Source: an uncultured Lachnospiraceae bacterium (GTDB lineage: Bacteria > Bacillota > Clostridia > Lachnospirales > Lachnospiraceae). Taken from it: a stretch of 64,000 nt of DNA. The stretch spans positions 62,001 to 126,000 of the forward strand of contig CAJUDM010000002.1 in NCBI GenBank assembly GCA_910584915.1, in the 5' to 3' direction. The notes below the pieces were generated by a model. It was not told where the DNA came from. It saw nothing but the letters and a program-made list of their open reading frames with translations, and made no database searches. Position 1 is the stretch's first letter. Each line of letters starts with the position of its first letter. The translations under genes were made by a program, and so were the position numbers. Of this stretch, positions 1 to 9,455 are shown piece by piece.

Positions 1-1395
1 TTTTCTCCGTTAAAGGGTACGAGTTCAGAAGTAATGCAGTCTTACTTAAAGAGTTGTGTCTATCCTACTTTTGCAATAATAATCCTTTGTTGTGCCGTTT
101 TCCCTGTCATCCGAAGATTCGTGTTCTTCTGGGAGACCAGAATCGGGGAGCGAAAGGTATGTCTCTCCTCGGAAGGTCCCCATCGAAAGGCTTTTTTCCG
201 TCTTGGATCAGCGCTGGCATGGGCTGCAATGTGTTGCCTTATTTGGGTGCAGGCGGTGGAGATGGGCGCGGCGGATTATATTGCGCAGATCACGGAGCGT
301 TCTGCTATTTTTGAAGAAGAGTATGTCAGCCCCAGAGATGTAACCATCTCCTTTCCGGAAAAAAAGAGGAATCTAGTTCTCATCTATTTGGAAAGCATGG
401 AAACGACCTTTGCGTCTGTGGGGGTCGGTGGTGGAAAACCGGCAAACTACATTCCAGAACTGACAGAACTGGCATTTGACAACCTTTTCTTCTCGAGTGA
501 CGAGAATCTTGGCGGTGGGTACCAAGCCAACGGGGCTGGATGGACCATGGCAGCACTGTTGGCAGGCTCATCAGGTGTCCCATATAAGCTTGGCATTGCA
601 AATAACGCTGCGGGCAAGTATGAGGAATTCTTGCCAGGCCTTGTCTCAATGGGAGATATCCTCCTGGAGAACGGATACCGAAACTACTTCATGTGTGGCT
701 CTGACATAGCTTTTGCAGGGCGGGAGGACTACTTTCAACAGCATGGCGATTACACCTTAATAGATCTCAATACGGCAAGAGAGGTGGGAATCGTTCCAAG
801 TAATTATGACAATGACTTCTGGGGAATGGAGGATGAGAAACTCTTTGTATTTGCGAAGGATAAACTGTCCGAAATTTCTGCCGCAGGTACTCCGTTCAAC
901 TTTACTCTGCTGACCGTCGACACGCACCGTCCTGACGGGTATATATGTAGTTCCTGTGAGGAACAATACGAGGAACAATATGCGAATGCGCTGGCCTGTT
1001 CCAGTCGGCAGACGGCAGACTTTTTGGCATGGATGCAAGAGCAGGACTGGTACGAAGACACCACAGTTATCATCGTAGGGGATCACCTGAGTATGAAAAA
1101 GGATTTCTGGGATGATATAGGAGACTATGAAAGAGATATCTATAACTGTTTCATCAACCTGCCCGACAGCCTGTCCGATGCAAGGACAACAAACCGTGTC
1201 TTCACGGCTTTAGACCTGTTCCCCAGTGTTCTGGCGGCGATTGATGTAGAAATAGAGGGAGAGAGACTAGGTCTTGGAGTAAACCTGTTCTCAGAAGAGG
1301 AAACAGTACCGGAAAAGATGGGGATAGAAGAGTTCAATTATGAGTTGGGGCTCTATTCTGCTTACTATTTCAGGCATTTTATTGCCGGAAAGTGA
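1..1395 (+). CDS. LTA synthase / phosphoglycerol transferase-like sulfatase-fold enzyme (5' end outside window)
   Basis: The reading frame is open to the first base of the window, so the N-terminus is probably missing; the first in-frame ATG is at 34. The protein belongs to the alkaline phosphatase/sulfatase superfamily, like LtaS and MdoB. Such enzymes move phosphoglycerol or phosphoethanolamine groups onto cell-surface polymers, with a catalytic domain outside the membrane. Counting from the ATG at 34, two hydrophobic segments lie in the first 70 residues. A metal-binding LESMET motif is at about E120, a candidate nucleophile threonine (GAGWTMA) at T171, and a GDH metal motif at D350-H351. 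The C-terminal GLGVNLFS segment is typical of the family. It converges on the minus-strand glycan operon. The family is clear; the transferred group is not known. Confidence 0.85.
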   Translation, partial: FSPLKGTSSEVMQSYLKSCVYPTFAIIILCCAVFPVIRRFVFFWETRIGERKVCLSSEGPHRKAFFRLGSALAWAAMCCLIWVQAVEMGAADYIAQITERSAIFEEEYVSPRDVTISFPEKKRNLVLIYLESMETTFASVGVGGGKPANYIPELTELAFDNLFFSSDENLGGGYQANGAGWTMAALLAGSSGVPYKLGIANNAAGKYEEFLPGLVSMGDILLENGYRNYFMCGSDIAFAGREDYFQQHGDYTLIDLNTAREVGIVPSNYDNDFWGMEDEKLFVFAKDKLSEISAAGTPFNFTLLTVDTHRPDGYICSSCEEQYEEQYANALACSSRQTADFLAWMQEQDWYEDTTVIIVGDHLSMKKDFWDDIGDYERDIYNCFINLPDSLSDARTTNRVFTALDLFPSVLAAIDVEIEGERLGLGVNLFSEEETVPEKMGIEEFNYELGLYSAYYFRHFIAGK

Positions 1396-1538
1396 TGCTC
1401 CGGGCAACGCCTCAATTTTATTCTCGAAGCTGCTTTCTTGCCGAGATTTTTTTCAGGTTTTACCGGCACAGTAATATCGATCATATGATAATACTGACTA
1501 TTGTCTTCCAACCACAATACATCGATCAGGTATTCCAT
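1365..1538 (-). CDS. possible small protein or remnant downstream of the DUF6020 gene
   Basis: This 57-codon frame starts MEYLIDVLW after a good ribosome site (GGAGGT, 8 nt upstream) and overlaps the 3' end of the convergent phosphoglycerol transferase by 31 bp. The frame continues upstream without a stop to the stop codon of the DUF6020 gene and is in phase with it. The stretch could therefore be a short separate gene or the remnant of a longer one. I recognise no family. The sequence is charged and soluble-looking. Confidence 0.25.
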   Translation of the reverse strand: MEYLIDVLWLEDNSQYYHMIDITVPVKPEKNLGKKAASRIKLRRCPEHHFPAIKCLK

Positions 1539-1619
1539 CAGCTGATACCTCCGGCGCCTGAGCGGAATATTTTCATCCTTGATCTCATATCCCTCATCAC
1601 CACAGGGAGAAATGGAGAT

Positions 1620-3440
1620 TTATTCTGACGATCCTATATCCTCTGCACCCACATTCTTTTTATAAAAAACTGCCGTTATCAGAAACGGAATACAGCAAAA
1701 CAGCGCATATATATATCTAAACTCAGAATACACCGGTGTGGATACCAACAGCGAGATCACAATCGAGATCAACGGTATCGTCAGAAAAAGTCCTTCCCTA
1801 TTTCTGCGTACAATGCATAAAGCCATCAGTATAAGCACAATCCACACATGAAAACCAATACTCAGAAAAATTTGTAAAACAGGATTATCTGTGTATATCC
1901 AAAGATACTTATCCATCGCCTGCTTCATGAGCGGTACATGTACAATGCGTTCTGCCCCTATATCGTTTTCAACCACCTGGTCCACCCACCACCAGTAGAA
2001 GTATCCACTGTTCCAATATCCTCTGGTCTGATCGATCCATGCTTCCATGCTTTTATCCAAATGCGCCAGGTTCATCTCAAGATATAGCTTTATGTACACG
2101 GCTTTATGATCCGTCAAATACTGAATGTTTCCTGTTTCCCTCACCAGTTTTTTGATCGGATCGGAGAGATACGGTATATAAACATCCGGGATCTGGTCTG
2201 CGTCTACTATTCTGTTCAGAAGTTCCTTCTGCTCCTCCCTGACGTCATCACAATCGCTCACGATTCTTGCGATCTGCTGTGCCGGGACTGACAAGGATTC
2301 CAGCGCATCCGGCTGGCGCACATCTAAAGCATTTAACACAGGATGCTTCAATACGAATGTTGCCAGAAGAACCCCCAGAAACAACACTCGCATTTTTTTC
2401 TTCTCGGCATTCTCCTCAAATAAAAACAAAAAGCAGAAAAACGTCAGCAAAAAAGCGAACCACCCGTTGCTCCGGAGCAGACACACCCCAACGCCGCTGA
2501 CCAGCAGGAGAAAATAATTCATATTGTCCAATTTCCCAATCTTTTTCCATATCCTAAACAATGATACAATAAATGCCGCGGCAGCCCCACCGAACATTAC
2601 ATCCTTCCACATCGTAAAACTGTACATAATATGGAACGGCATAACCAGATACCAGATCATACAGCCCAGGATCAGTTTCCATGAAATCTTCATCTGATAC
2701 ATCGTTACTATAACAAGGGAAATACATGCCGCCATGAATATGATCTGAAACACGCTGAAACATGCTATGGCAGAATTCATATCGTGAAACCGGTTCATTC
2801 CCCATGTCACAAAAAACTCAACCGTTTTTGTGTAATAGAACGGATGATGGTTGGAATATGAGCCATCCAGGATCTGTTTTATGGTCTCCATGCTGTCCGG
2901 TGAAACATTTCCGGGATAATAGCAAAAGTACATGATCAGGATATTTATTACCGAAATGATAAACATCACCGCGAAAAATATGTAAATCGATGGTAATTTA
3001 TATTTTTTCTCTTCCTTCCAGCTGTAATCTCCCAATCTGTTTTTGAGGCAGTTCAGCAGATTCCAAAAGACAAGGAAACCGCTGACAAGCATAATAATTG
3101 TGGATTTTCTGCCATGCAAAAATGAAGATACAGAGTTTTCAGAAATACTCCCTTCTGAAAACATGCCATAGTTTGCGGAAACGATCATTATGGAAAACAA
3201 CACGGAAAAAGCCGCTATGACAGGAATGTTTTTAACTTTTTTTGAGACCTTTTTCGAATCGCTTTTCGTTGTCATGTTGAAAAAAGCAGAAACAATGCCA
3301 CAAATGCCAGCAATTAGGTAGGGCATATAAAAGGCATCTGACTTTCGGAGACTTACGAGCCAATATAAAATAAAGATAGTCTGCAATATGAAAAAAAAGA
3401 GAGCTTTTTTATTAACATTTACCAAAGAAGAAGACTTCAT
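1620..3440 (-). CDS. DUF6020 family polytopic membrane protein
   Basis: This 606-residue integral membrane protein has about a dozen hydrophobic segments and resembles the DUF6020 family of surface-polysaccharide loci. The region around residues 170-205 carries a conserved-looking extracytoplasmic loop (CYYPGNVSPDSMETIKQ, then SNHHPFYYT). Acidic and histidine residues in a first outer loop are what one expects of GT-C-type glycosyltransferases that use lipid-linked sugars. That is an inference, not a proven activity. It is the last clear gene of the minus-strand glycan operon. The start follows an AAGGGG-like ribosome site about 12 nt upstream. Confidence 0.75.
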   Translation of the reverse strand: MKSSSLVNVNKKALFFFILQTIFILYWLVSLRKSDAFYMPYLIAGICGIVSAFFNMTTKSDSKKVSKKVKNIPVIAAFSVLFSIMIVSANYGMFSEGSISENSVSSFLHGRKSTIIMLVSGFLVFWNLLNCLKNRLGDYSWKEEKKYKLPSIYIFFAVMFIISVINILIMYFCYYPGNVSPDSMETIKQILDGSYSNHHPFYYTKTVEFFVTWGMNRFHDMNSAIACFSVFQIIFMAACISLVIVTMYQMKISWKLILGCMIWYLVMPFHIMYSFTMWKDVMFGGAAAAFIVSLFRIWKKIGKLDNMNYFLLLVSGVGVCLLRSNGWFAFLLTFFCFLFLFEENAEKKKMRVLFLGVLLATFVLKHPVLNALDVRQPDALESLSVPAQQIARIVSDCDDVREEQKELLNRIVDADQIPDVYIPYLSDPIKKLVRETGNIQYLTDHKAVYIKLYLEMNLAHLDKSMEAWIDQTRGYWNSGYFYWWWVDQVVENDIGAERIVHVPLMKQAMDKYLWIYTDNPVLQIFLSIGFHVWIVLILMALCIVRRNREGLFLTIPLISIVISLLVSTPVYSEFRYIYALFCCIPFLITAVFYKKNVGAEDIGSSE

Positions 3441-3689
3441 TTTAATCTATACCCCTTATTCATTTGTATATGACGATCTGTGTTTTTATTTATACTTTGA
3501 ACTCCAATCAGTTATTGGTACTTTTATTTCCGGTATTTTTATATACTGTATAAGCATAAAAGCTACTACAATGAGCAATATCAGTATCTGAATAAAATAC
3601 AATATTTGCAATTTCTTTACTTTTATATTACCTTTTAATCTCCGCAAAAGTTATTCCCTCATCTAATCCCTGATTCACACCACTATAGC

Positions 3690-4715
3690 TTATTTCTTAT
3701 GACAAATAACCAATTTCCCAATTGTTCTTGACAATATCATTCCCATACAAGGATGTTTCCTGACAATCCACATTGCAATTTTCTTATATATGGCAACATT
3801 AGATGCCTTCATATAAATATCAGCATACTGCTCAAGTTCTCCTATACACACCTTCCAATCTTCACTGTCAGGAGAAAAGTCATATCTGCTATCCTGTATA
3901 GCACGTTCATACCAAAATGCCATAAATCGAAATGTATATTGAAGTTTATGGGCGATAAAGTCTGTATCATCCATCATTTCTCCAATATTCAAAATTGGTT
4001 TTAATGCATAACTGATCTCTTTCGCCGTATGTCTTTTTATTGCTGCACTGTCAGGATGACTGCAGTATAAATAGCCCCGAAAGGGCAACGCCTCTATCAG
4101 ACCTTTGCAACGGTTAATATATTTGCAAATAAATGCAAAATCCTCAAAAGCAACAACATCTTCCGGGAAAAAAATCTCCGGTTTCCCTTTTTCATTCATA
4201 ATCCTTTCCCGACGGAACAAAACCGAACAAACACTCATCTGAAGCTGTTCCCACATGATCATCTCCAATGCCTGTCCGGGACATTGTTTTTGCTGTCTGC
4301 ATATACGATATTGAAGAAACCCTGGCTTTCCATCCTCATTGCAATACAAAAGCCCACATATAGATAAATCATTCCCTCTTTGCAAACTCTCTACCAGCCG
4401 TTCTATCATATAGGGTTGAATCATGTCATCTGCATCTGCAAAACCAATGTATTCTCCTTTTGCAACGCATATCCCCAAATTACGGGCCCTGGCACTCCCT
4501 CCATTAGAGATGTTCATCAATTTTATCGATATATTTTCTGTTTCATTTTCCTTTTTAAAGTTTACAACAATTTTTTCTGTATCATCTGTAGAGCCATCAT
4601 TAATCACTATTATTTCCAAATTTTTATATGTTGAATTAATAATACTTCTAAGGCAGCGTTCTATCCATTTTTCTTCCTGATAAGCGGGTATAATAATTGA
4701 TACTAATTCATTCAT
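3690..4715 (-). CDS. GT2 family glycosyltransferase
   Basis: This is a GT-A fold, family 2 transferase that adds a sugar from a nucleotide-sugar donor to a growing glycan at the cytoplasmic membrane face. The N-terminal domain begins VSIIIPAYQEE, followed by VINDGSTDDT and the metal-binding GFADADD motif near residue 97. The C-terminal third is basic and lacks obvious membrane segments. I chose the ATG at 4715; a second in-frame ATG at 4727 is also possible, as neither has a strong ribosome site. Either start overlaps the stop of the upstream GT4 gene, which implies translational coupling. The sugar and linkage cannot be read from sequence. Confidence 0.85.
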   Translation of the reverse strand: MNELVSIIIPAYQEEKWIERCLRSIINSTYKNLEIIVINDGSTDDTEKIVVNFKKENETENISIKLMNISNGGSARARNLGICVAKGEYIGFADADDMIQPYMIERLVESLQRGNDLSICGLLYCNEDGKPGFLQYRICRQQKQCPGQALEMIMWEQLQMSVCSVLFRRERIMNEKGKPEIFFPEDVVAFEDFAFICKYINRCKGLIEALPFRGYLYCSHPDSAAIKRHTAKEISYALKPILNIGEMMDDTDFIAHKLQYTFRFMAFWYERAIQDSRYDFSPDSEDWKVCIGELEQYADIYMKASNVAIYKKIAMWIVRKHPCMGMILSRTIGKLVICHKK

Positions 4716-5937
4716 AACAACTTTCATTTTCCTTTTCCAGTATAATACTCACCCATTCTTTTACCTTATTGCCTATATCCAGATCCCTGCTCCGCTCCAC
4801 ACTTTTTTGCCTGTAATATTCTCTCTTTCTGTCATCGCTCAATAATCTTGTAATTGCTTCCGCCATTTTTTGCTCTTCCGGCTCAAGGGGCTCTTTATCA
4901 GTAAGCTTTCTGCCGCTGCATACCGGGATTAATATGCCATATTCTTCCTCTGAAATACTATTGACTCTCTCTCCCAAAACATCTCTGCCAGGAGCCAATA
5001 TTTCTCTTGCCCCCGAATGCATATCTGTCGAAATACAAGGAACTCCACAGCAGACGGCTTCTGCCAGGGCATTAGGATAACCTTCATATAATGATGATAA
5101 GACAAATACGCTTGCATTTGCCAAATACCAAAATGGGTTATCGCTGTAACCGGCAAGAATAACCTTTTTCTCTAAGCCATACGCCTGTATTAACTCTATC
5201 AAATATTCTTTTAATACCCCATCTCCAAGAATTAATAGAGTTGATTCCGGGGTTTTTTCCAAAACCTTTGTAAAAGCTCTGATCAAATGCCACTGTCCTT
5301 TTTGGTCAGCCATTCTTCCTATCGTAATAATTATTTTTTGCTCATTGGCAATAATTTTACCAGCCGCTTTCCTATCAGCCGGAAATTCCTTCATCCGCTC
5401 TCTTATCCAATTGCAATCATATCCATTTGTGATCGTTCTAACCTTTTTTTTCGGCATTTTTAGATCAAAAACTAATTTCCCTCCTATTTCCCCGGAAACA
5501 GAGACAATTCTATCTGCGTACCTGAATAATATTCTCGTCAACGGTAAAAAAATAATTTTAGAAGCCAGTCCGGACTTTGTCCCGACTATATCAGTTCGTA
5601 TTGAAACAATAGTTTTGCAATATCTCTTACCCGAAAGGATATTCGAAATGTTAGGGCTGTCGAGAAAGCTGATGCAGGCAGCATACCCGTTATTCTTTTT
5701 TAAATCTCTAAGATAAAATATCCGTTTAAAAATATTTTCCACAAAATAAATAAATGATTTCCTTTCCGGTCTCGACAGCGATAATATATTCCCTTTGTGC
5801 GGATATCCTATCATTGATTTATCATTTACTAAAATATCAATTTCCCAATCTTCTGGAAAATGAGTACAAATATTGGATAATGCCCTCTCTGCACCTCCCC
5901 TGTGTAAAGCCTCAATCACAAATAATATTCTTTTCAT
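4708..5937 (-). CDS. GT4 family glycosyltransferase
   Basis: This retaining, GT-B fold transferase has 409 residues. The N-terminal acceptor domain starts ILFVIEALHRGGAERAL, a typical GT4 opening. The C-terminal donor domain shows IITIGRMADQKGQ, LLILGDG and the E-x7-E region EGYPNALAEAVCCGVP, followed by TDMHSGAREIL. It is cytoplasmic or membrane-associated and likely extends a lipid-linked surface polysaccharide. It lies between GT4 and GT2 genes with an 8-20 bp overlap downstream and an 18 bp gap upstream. The codons are AT-rich like those of its neighbours. Confidence 0.88.
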   Translation of the reverse strand: MKRILFVIEALHRGGAERALSNICTHFPEDWEIDILVNDKSMIGYPHKGNILSLSRPERKSFIYFVENIFKRIFYLRDLKKNNGYAACISFLDSPNISNILSGKRYCKTIVSIRTDIVGTKSGLASKIIFLPLTRILFRYADRIVSVSGEIGGKLVFDLKMPKKKVRTITNGYDCNWIRERMKEFPADRKAAGKIIANEQKIIITIGRMADQKGQWHLIRAFTKVLEKTPESTLLILGDGVLKEYLIELIQAYGLEKKVILAGYSDNPFWYLANASVFVLSSLYEGYPNALAEAVCCGVPCISTDMHSGAREILAPGRDVLGERVNSISEEEYGILIPVCSGRKLTDKEPLEPEEQKMAEAITRLLSDDRKREYYRQKSVERSRDLDIGNKVKEWVSIILEKENESCYE

Positions 5938-5954
5938 TTCAACTTTTACTTTCT

Positions 5955-7160
5955 TTACAATAATAAATCAAAAATTTTTTTTATTTCTTCCACATTATTA
6001 GTCTGTTCCTTCTTTGATGCCGCAAGACCATATTCCCTTCTTCTCCGCGGATGGTCAGCCATTTCCAAAATATTCTGAGCCAATATTTCCGGCGCCAGTT
6101 TATATATTTTTCCATCCACTCCATCCTTTACCTGTTCCTGTACGCCGCTATGATCAGATGCCAATATAGCACACCCCAAAATCTGAGCCTCCCCTATTGC
6201 AATACTTTTTCCTTCAAGATAAGATGCATGAACATACAAATCACATTGAGCATAATATGGATACGGATTATTCACTGTCCCAAGAAAAATAAAATCATCT
6301 TTCAGTCCAAGTAATTCGACCTGTTCTTCCAGCTTCTTCCGTAATTTCCCCTCGCCTAATACATACCACCTGAATGGCCTCCCAGTCTCTTTTAGAATCT
6401 GCATTGCTTTAATCTCAATATCATGTGCTTTTTCCGGAACCAAACGACCAACTGTCAAAATTCTAAACCCGGTAAATCCATCAGAAAATCCGCCCCTTTC
6501 CTTCGCCCTGCATATTATTTTTTCCCTGTCTATGATATTATAAAATACTTTTGTATACTTTTCACATTCCGGGTAAACAGCCAAAAACTCTTCTTTTACC
6601 TTTTCTGCCACTGTAAATATATGATCAAACTTTAGATAGCAATCTTCGTCCAGTTCCCTGTTATAACCCGCCAGTCTGTAATTTGTATGTATAAATGCCG
6701 CCTTTTTCTTCGCCTTAACGTGAGACGCTACATAATAAGCTGATCCTCCTTCCAGATAAGCTATGGCAAGATCATATTCTTTTTCTGTTTTTTCTGCACC
6801 ATCTGAAAGAATCTTCCAAAGGAGTTTATCGCTCTGAATATTTCCTTTTTTTATCATCTCTCTAAAATTTTTTACAATATATCTAAATCTTTTTAATAAA
6901 ACTCCTCGAAAAATCAGCGCTCTCAATACAGTTTTCACAAGCCTTTTTTTCCCTTTATGGTCAAGAACCGATATGGGAAATCTTTGCCTATTTATTATTT
7001 CTATATTTTCAGGAATCTGATCTAAAAGCTCTCCCTGACCGGTGAGTACAAACAAAGATATCTCATACTGTTCAGAATTGATTTGTTTTAGCAATTCTAA
7101 AAGCGCTTTTTCTCCACCGCCTATACCCATTGTATTAATCACAAACAGTATTGACTTCAT
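5955..7160 (-). CDS. GT4 family glycosyltransferase
   Basis: This 401-residue GT-B fold transferase opens with LFVINTMGIGGGEKALLELL and has a donor-domain signature ILTVGRLVPEKAHD, then YVLGEGKLR. The acidic region is EGKSIAIGEAQILGC; the usual proline-rich loop of GT4 enzymes is changed here. A ribosome site (GGGAGA) lies 6 nt before the ATG. Its start abuts the stop of the large membrane protein upstream with one base between them. It probably acts with the neighbouring GT4 and GT2 enzymes in assembling one repeat unit. Confidence 0.87.
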   Translation of the reverse strand: MKSILFVINTMGIGGGEKALLELLKQINSEQYEISLFVLTGQGELLDQIPENIEIINRQRFPISVLDHKGKKRLVKTVLRALIFRGVLLKRFRYIVKNFREMIKKGNIQSDKLLWKILSDGAEKTEKEYDLAIAYLEGGSAYYVASHVKAKKKAAFIHTNYRLAGYNRELDEDCYLKFDHIFTVAEKVKEEFLAVYPECEKYTKVFYNIIDREKIICRAKERGGFSDGFTGFRILTVGRLVPEKAHDIEIKAMQILKETGRPFRWYVLGEGKLRKKLEEQVELLGLKDDFIFLGTVNNPYPYYAQCDLYVHASYLEGKSIAIGEAQILGCAILASDHSGVQEQVKDGVDGKIYKLAPEILAQNILEMADHPRRRREYGLAASKKEQTNNVEEIKKIFDLLL

Positions 7161-7161
7161 A

Positions 7162-9396
7162 TCATTCTCCCGCTAAATTATACGGTTTTTCTGCATTCTG
7201 TTTTATATAATAACAAACAAAATTGTCATCTTCATAATATACATTTAACTCTGACGGATATTTTCGCAAAAACTGCTGGCACCACTCATATGCTTTCGAC
7301 TCCAGAACTGTACGTGCATTCATATAAAGTCCCCAGCTGCCATTTGCATAACCAGACATATCCTCTTTTGCTGCTTCTTTCGAAATTTTAGCAGACTTTA
7401 TCTCAGACTCTTCATTTTTCGCAATCCATGACGGACCTGTAAAATAATATTCTTGATAATATTCAATGGGATTCTTTTCCACATATATAAAAATATATTT
7501 TGTTGGAATAGAATAATATTCTTTATCACAATTATCAAGAAAGCCTGAAATCTCCTCATGCTCTCCATAAAATTCAACCTGATACATTTCTTCAATAGGA
7601 GATACGATTGTATAACTTCCTTTTGCATATTCATCTATAAGGGAGTTAGTTACTAATACAGCTGAATCATACCTGGTCAATGAATAAAATAAATATCCAT
7701 GAAAAATCCCAAGTATGTTCATAGCGCCATAAATTCCCACACTAAAAGCGTAAGATAACACCTGCAAAACAAAGTCTTTACAATAATGCATTCCTATTGA
7801 AAATAAGATATCTGCCGGCATCATCATTACTGCAAAAACCATCAAAAATCCTTCCGGACAAAAGCGGTGATTTGGAATGAGTATAGGCAATCCCAGTTCC
7901 GGCGACGCATATGCAACATAAATCAGCATAGATATAAATGAAATTAAAATAACTGGAAAATACATAGCGCTTATTTTTTTTATATATTTCCATGAAAACA
8001 CTCTTGCTAAAATACAAAATACCAAAACAGCTATTGTTATTCCGAAAATTCTCTTTCCTCTCTCTTGCCTGAATGTCCCCTGATATCCATATTTATAAGT
8101 AATTTTTACAAGGTTTTCTGCTCTTATAATATTTTTTACTATTTTCTGTGCTACAACGGGCAACTTTTCAATGATTTTCCCATCTTCTGATGTAGGTTCC
8201 AACACTCCTTCAGCAGCATTTAGATCTGCTGTTTCAAGTTCCACCCCTTCAACATTGCTGCTAATATCATTATTACTCCTTATTATATTTACCCCCCAAC
8301 GAATAGATCCTTGAAACGGAATTCCTGATGCAAGCGCTCCTATTACACCCAGCATTGCAATTAAGCAGCCACACCCGGCCGATAGCATCAATGGGATCAA
8401 ATATTTGGAATCAACTAACTTTTTACAGTAAAATAGAGCAAATGAAACACACGCAATAAATGCCATGATTGTCACATAATAATGTGATATAACCGAAGCC
8501 GCTAATGCCATTGCAAACACTAGCAGATCTGCATCCCAAAATAATTTTGACTTCTTTCCTCTCCTAACAATTGATTTAGCATTTTTCATATACCGTATAA
8601 AAAACAACGCACATAAAAATTGTGTATGTAAACCAAACTCCATAGGAAGAGTCAACGGAAGACGGTACATTCCATGGTAGCGGTTAACATTTATTGTAAG
8701 AAAGAGAGCCAACACAAAAAGCGGTGTAAAGCGCCAATAAAAAATTTCTCGAAGTAAAGCATAGGCAGATAATAAAAATGTTATGATGTGTATACACTGT
8801 AAAAATATCATTATATTATATACCCGAATGCCAAATAATGCATTTAAGCTGTAGATAAAACAGTGCATTCCCATCGGATAAATTCCATCAGGAAATATTG
8901 TCCCTTTTAACATCTCATTTACCCAGCCGTGATGGGTAAATACATCATAACTTCCGTAAGTATGCACTTGAAATGCACCATAAGAAAAATAAATCACTCC
9001 AAATGTAACAATAAGCAAAAGCAGGCAATATTCCAAGGCTTTAAATTGAAAATCATGTTTAATCTTTTGAAAGTGTCTCCTTACTTTAAATTTAAATTCA
9101 TGAAATTGCTGCCGTTTCGTCTGTCCATTATTTGAAAAAATAAGGTGCCAGAGTGCTGCAATAAATATTCCATAAAATATAAAAGCAACTAATGCTCTAC
9201 TCAAAATACCCAAAAGCCCCAATGCCAAAACAATTGTATTGACAATAATAATTTGAGCAGTTGCACAAAAACTAAAATGGTATATCTTTGATTTTTCTTT
9301 CAAATGCTTTCTGAATACAACTGTCGGCCATATAAACATCAGAAATATATAACCGGCAAAAATCTTCCCATACTCCAATATCCAATATGTCCCCAT
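7162..9396 (-). CDS. large polytopic membrane protein, paralogue of the 26365-28809 gene (possible GT-C enzyme)
   Basis: This 744-residue protein has roughly 13 hydrophobic segments and a soluble C-terminal domain of about 150 residues. It is clearly related along its length to the 814-residue protein at 26365-28809. Shared landmarks are FSYGAFQVH, a VFTHHGW/LYTHHAW loop, MHCFIY, the LLSAY..LLR segment and a C-terminal LNVYYED..FVCYY block. An acidic residue beside a double histidine in an early outer loop suggests a GT-C-like lipid-sugar transferase, but no named family was recognised. The ribosome site is GAGG, 9 nt before the ATG. It is AT-rich, whereas the paralogue is GC-rich. Confidence 0.7.
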   Translation of the reverse strand: MGTYWILEYGKIFAGYIFLMFIWPTVVFRKHLKEKSKIYHFSFCATAQIIIVNTIVLALGLLGILSRALVAFIFYGIFIAALWHLIFSNNGQTKRQQFHEFKFKVRRHFQKIKHDFQFKALEYCLLLLIVTFGVIYFSYGAFQVHTYGSYDVFTHHGWVNEMLKGTIFPDGIYPMGMHCFIYSLNALFGIRVYNIMIFLQCIHIITFLLSAYALLREIFYWRFTPLFVLALFLTINVNRYHGMYRLPLTLPMEFGLHTQFLCALFFIRYMKNAKSIVRRGKKSKLFWDADLLVFAMALAASVISHYYVTIMAFIACVSFALFYCKKLVDSKYLIPLMLSAGCGCLIAMLGVIGALASGIPFQGSIRWGVNIIRSNNDISSNVEGVELETADLNAAEGVLEPTSEDGKIIEKLPVVAQKIVKNIIRAENLVKITYKYGYQGTFRQERGKRIFGITIAVLVFCILARVFSWKYIKKISAMYFPVILISFISMLIYVAYASPELGLPILIPNHRFCPEGFLMVFAVMMMPADILFSIGMHYCKDFVLQVLSYAFSVGIYGAMNILGIFHGYLFYSLTRYDSAVLVTNSLIDEYAKGSYTIVSPIEEMYQVEFYGEHEEISGFLDNCDKEYYSIPTKYIFIYVEKNPIEYYQEYYFTGPSWIAKNEESEIKSAKISKEAAKEDMSGYANGSWGLYMNARTVLESKAYEWCQQFLRKYPSELNVYYEDDNFVCYYIKQNAEKPYNLAGE

Positions 9397-9455
9397 AGTT
9401 TCATCCTCTACTGTTTCCTGAATTTTAGAATTTCTTTCTATACATTATCAATGAT

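Noticed and set aside
1392..1628. 78-codon + strand frame after the phosphoglycerol transferase
   Set aside because: It has no ribosome site or recognisable family. The minus-strand frame at the same place looks more protein-like.
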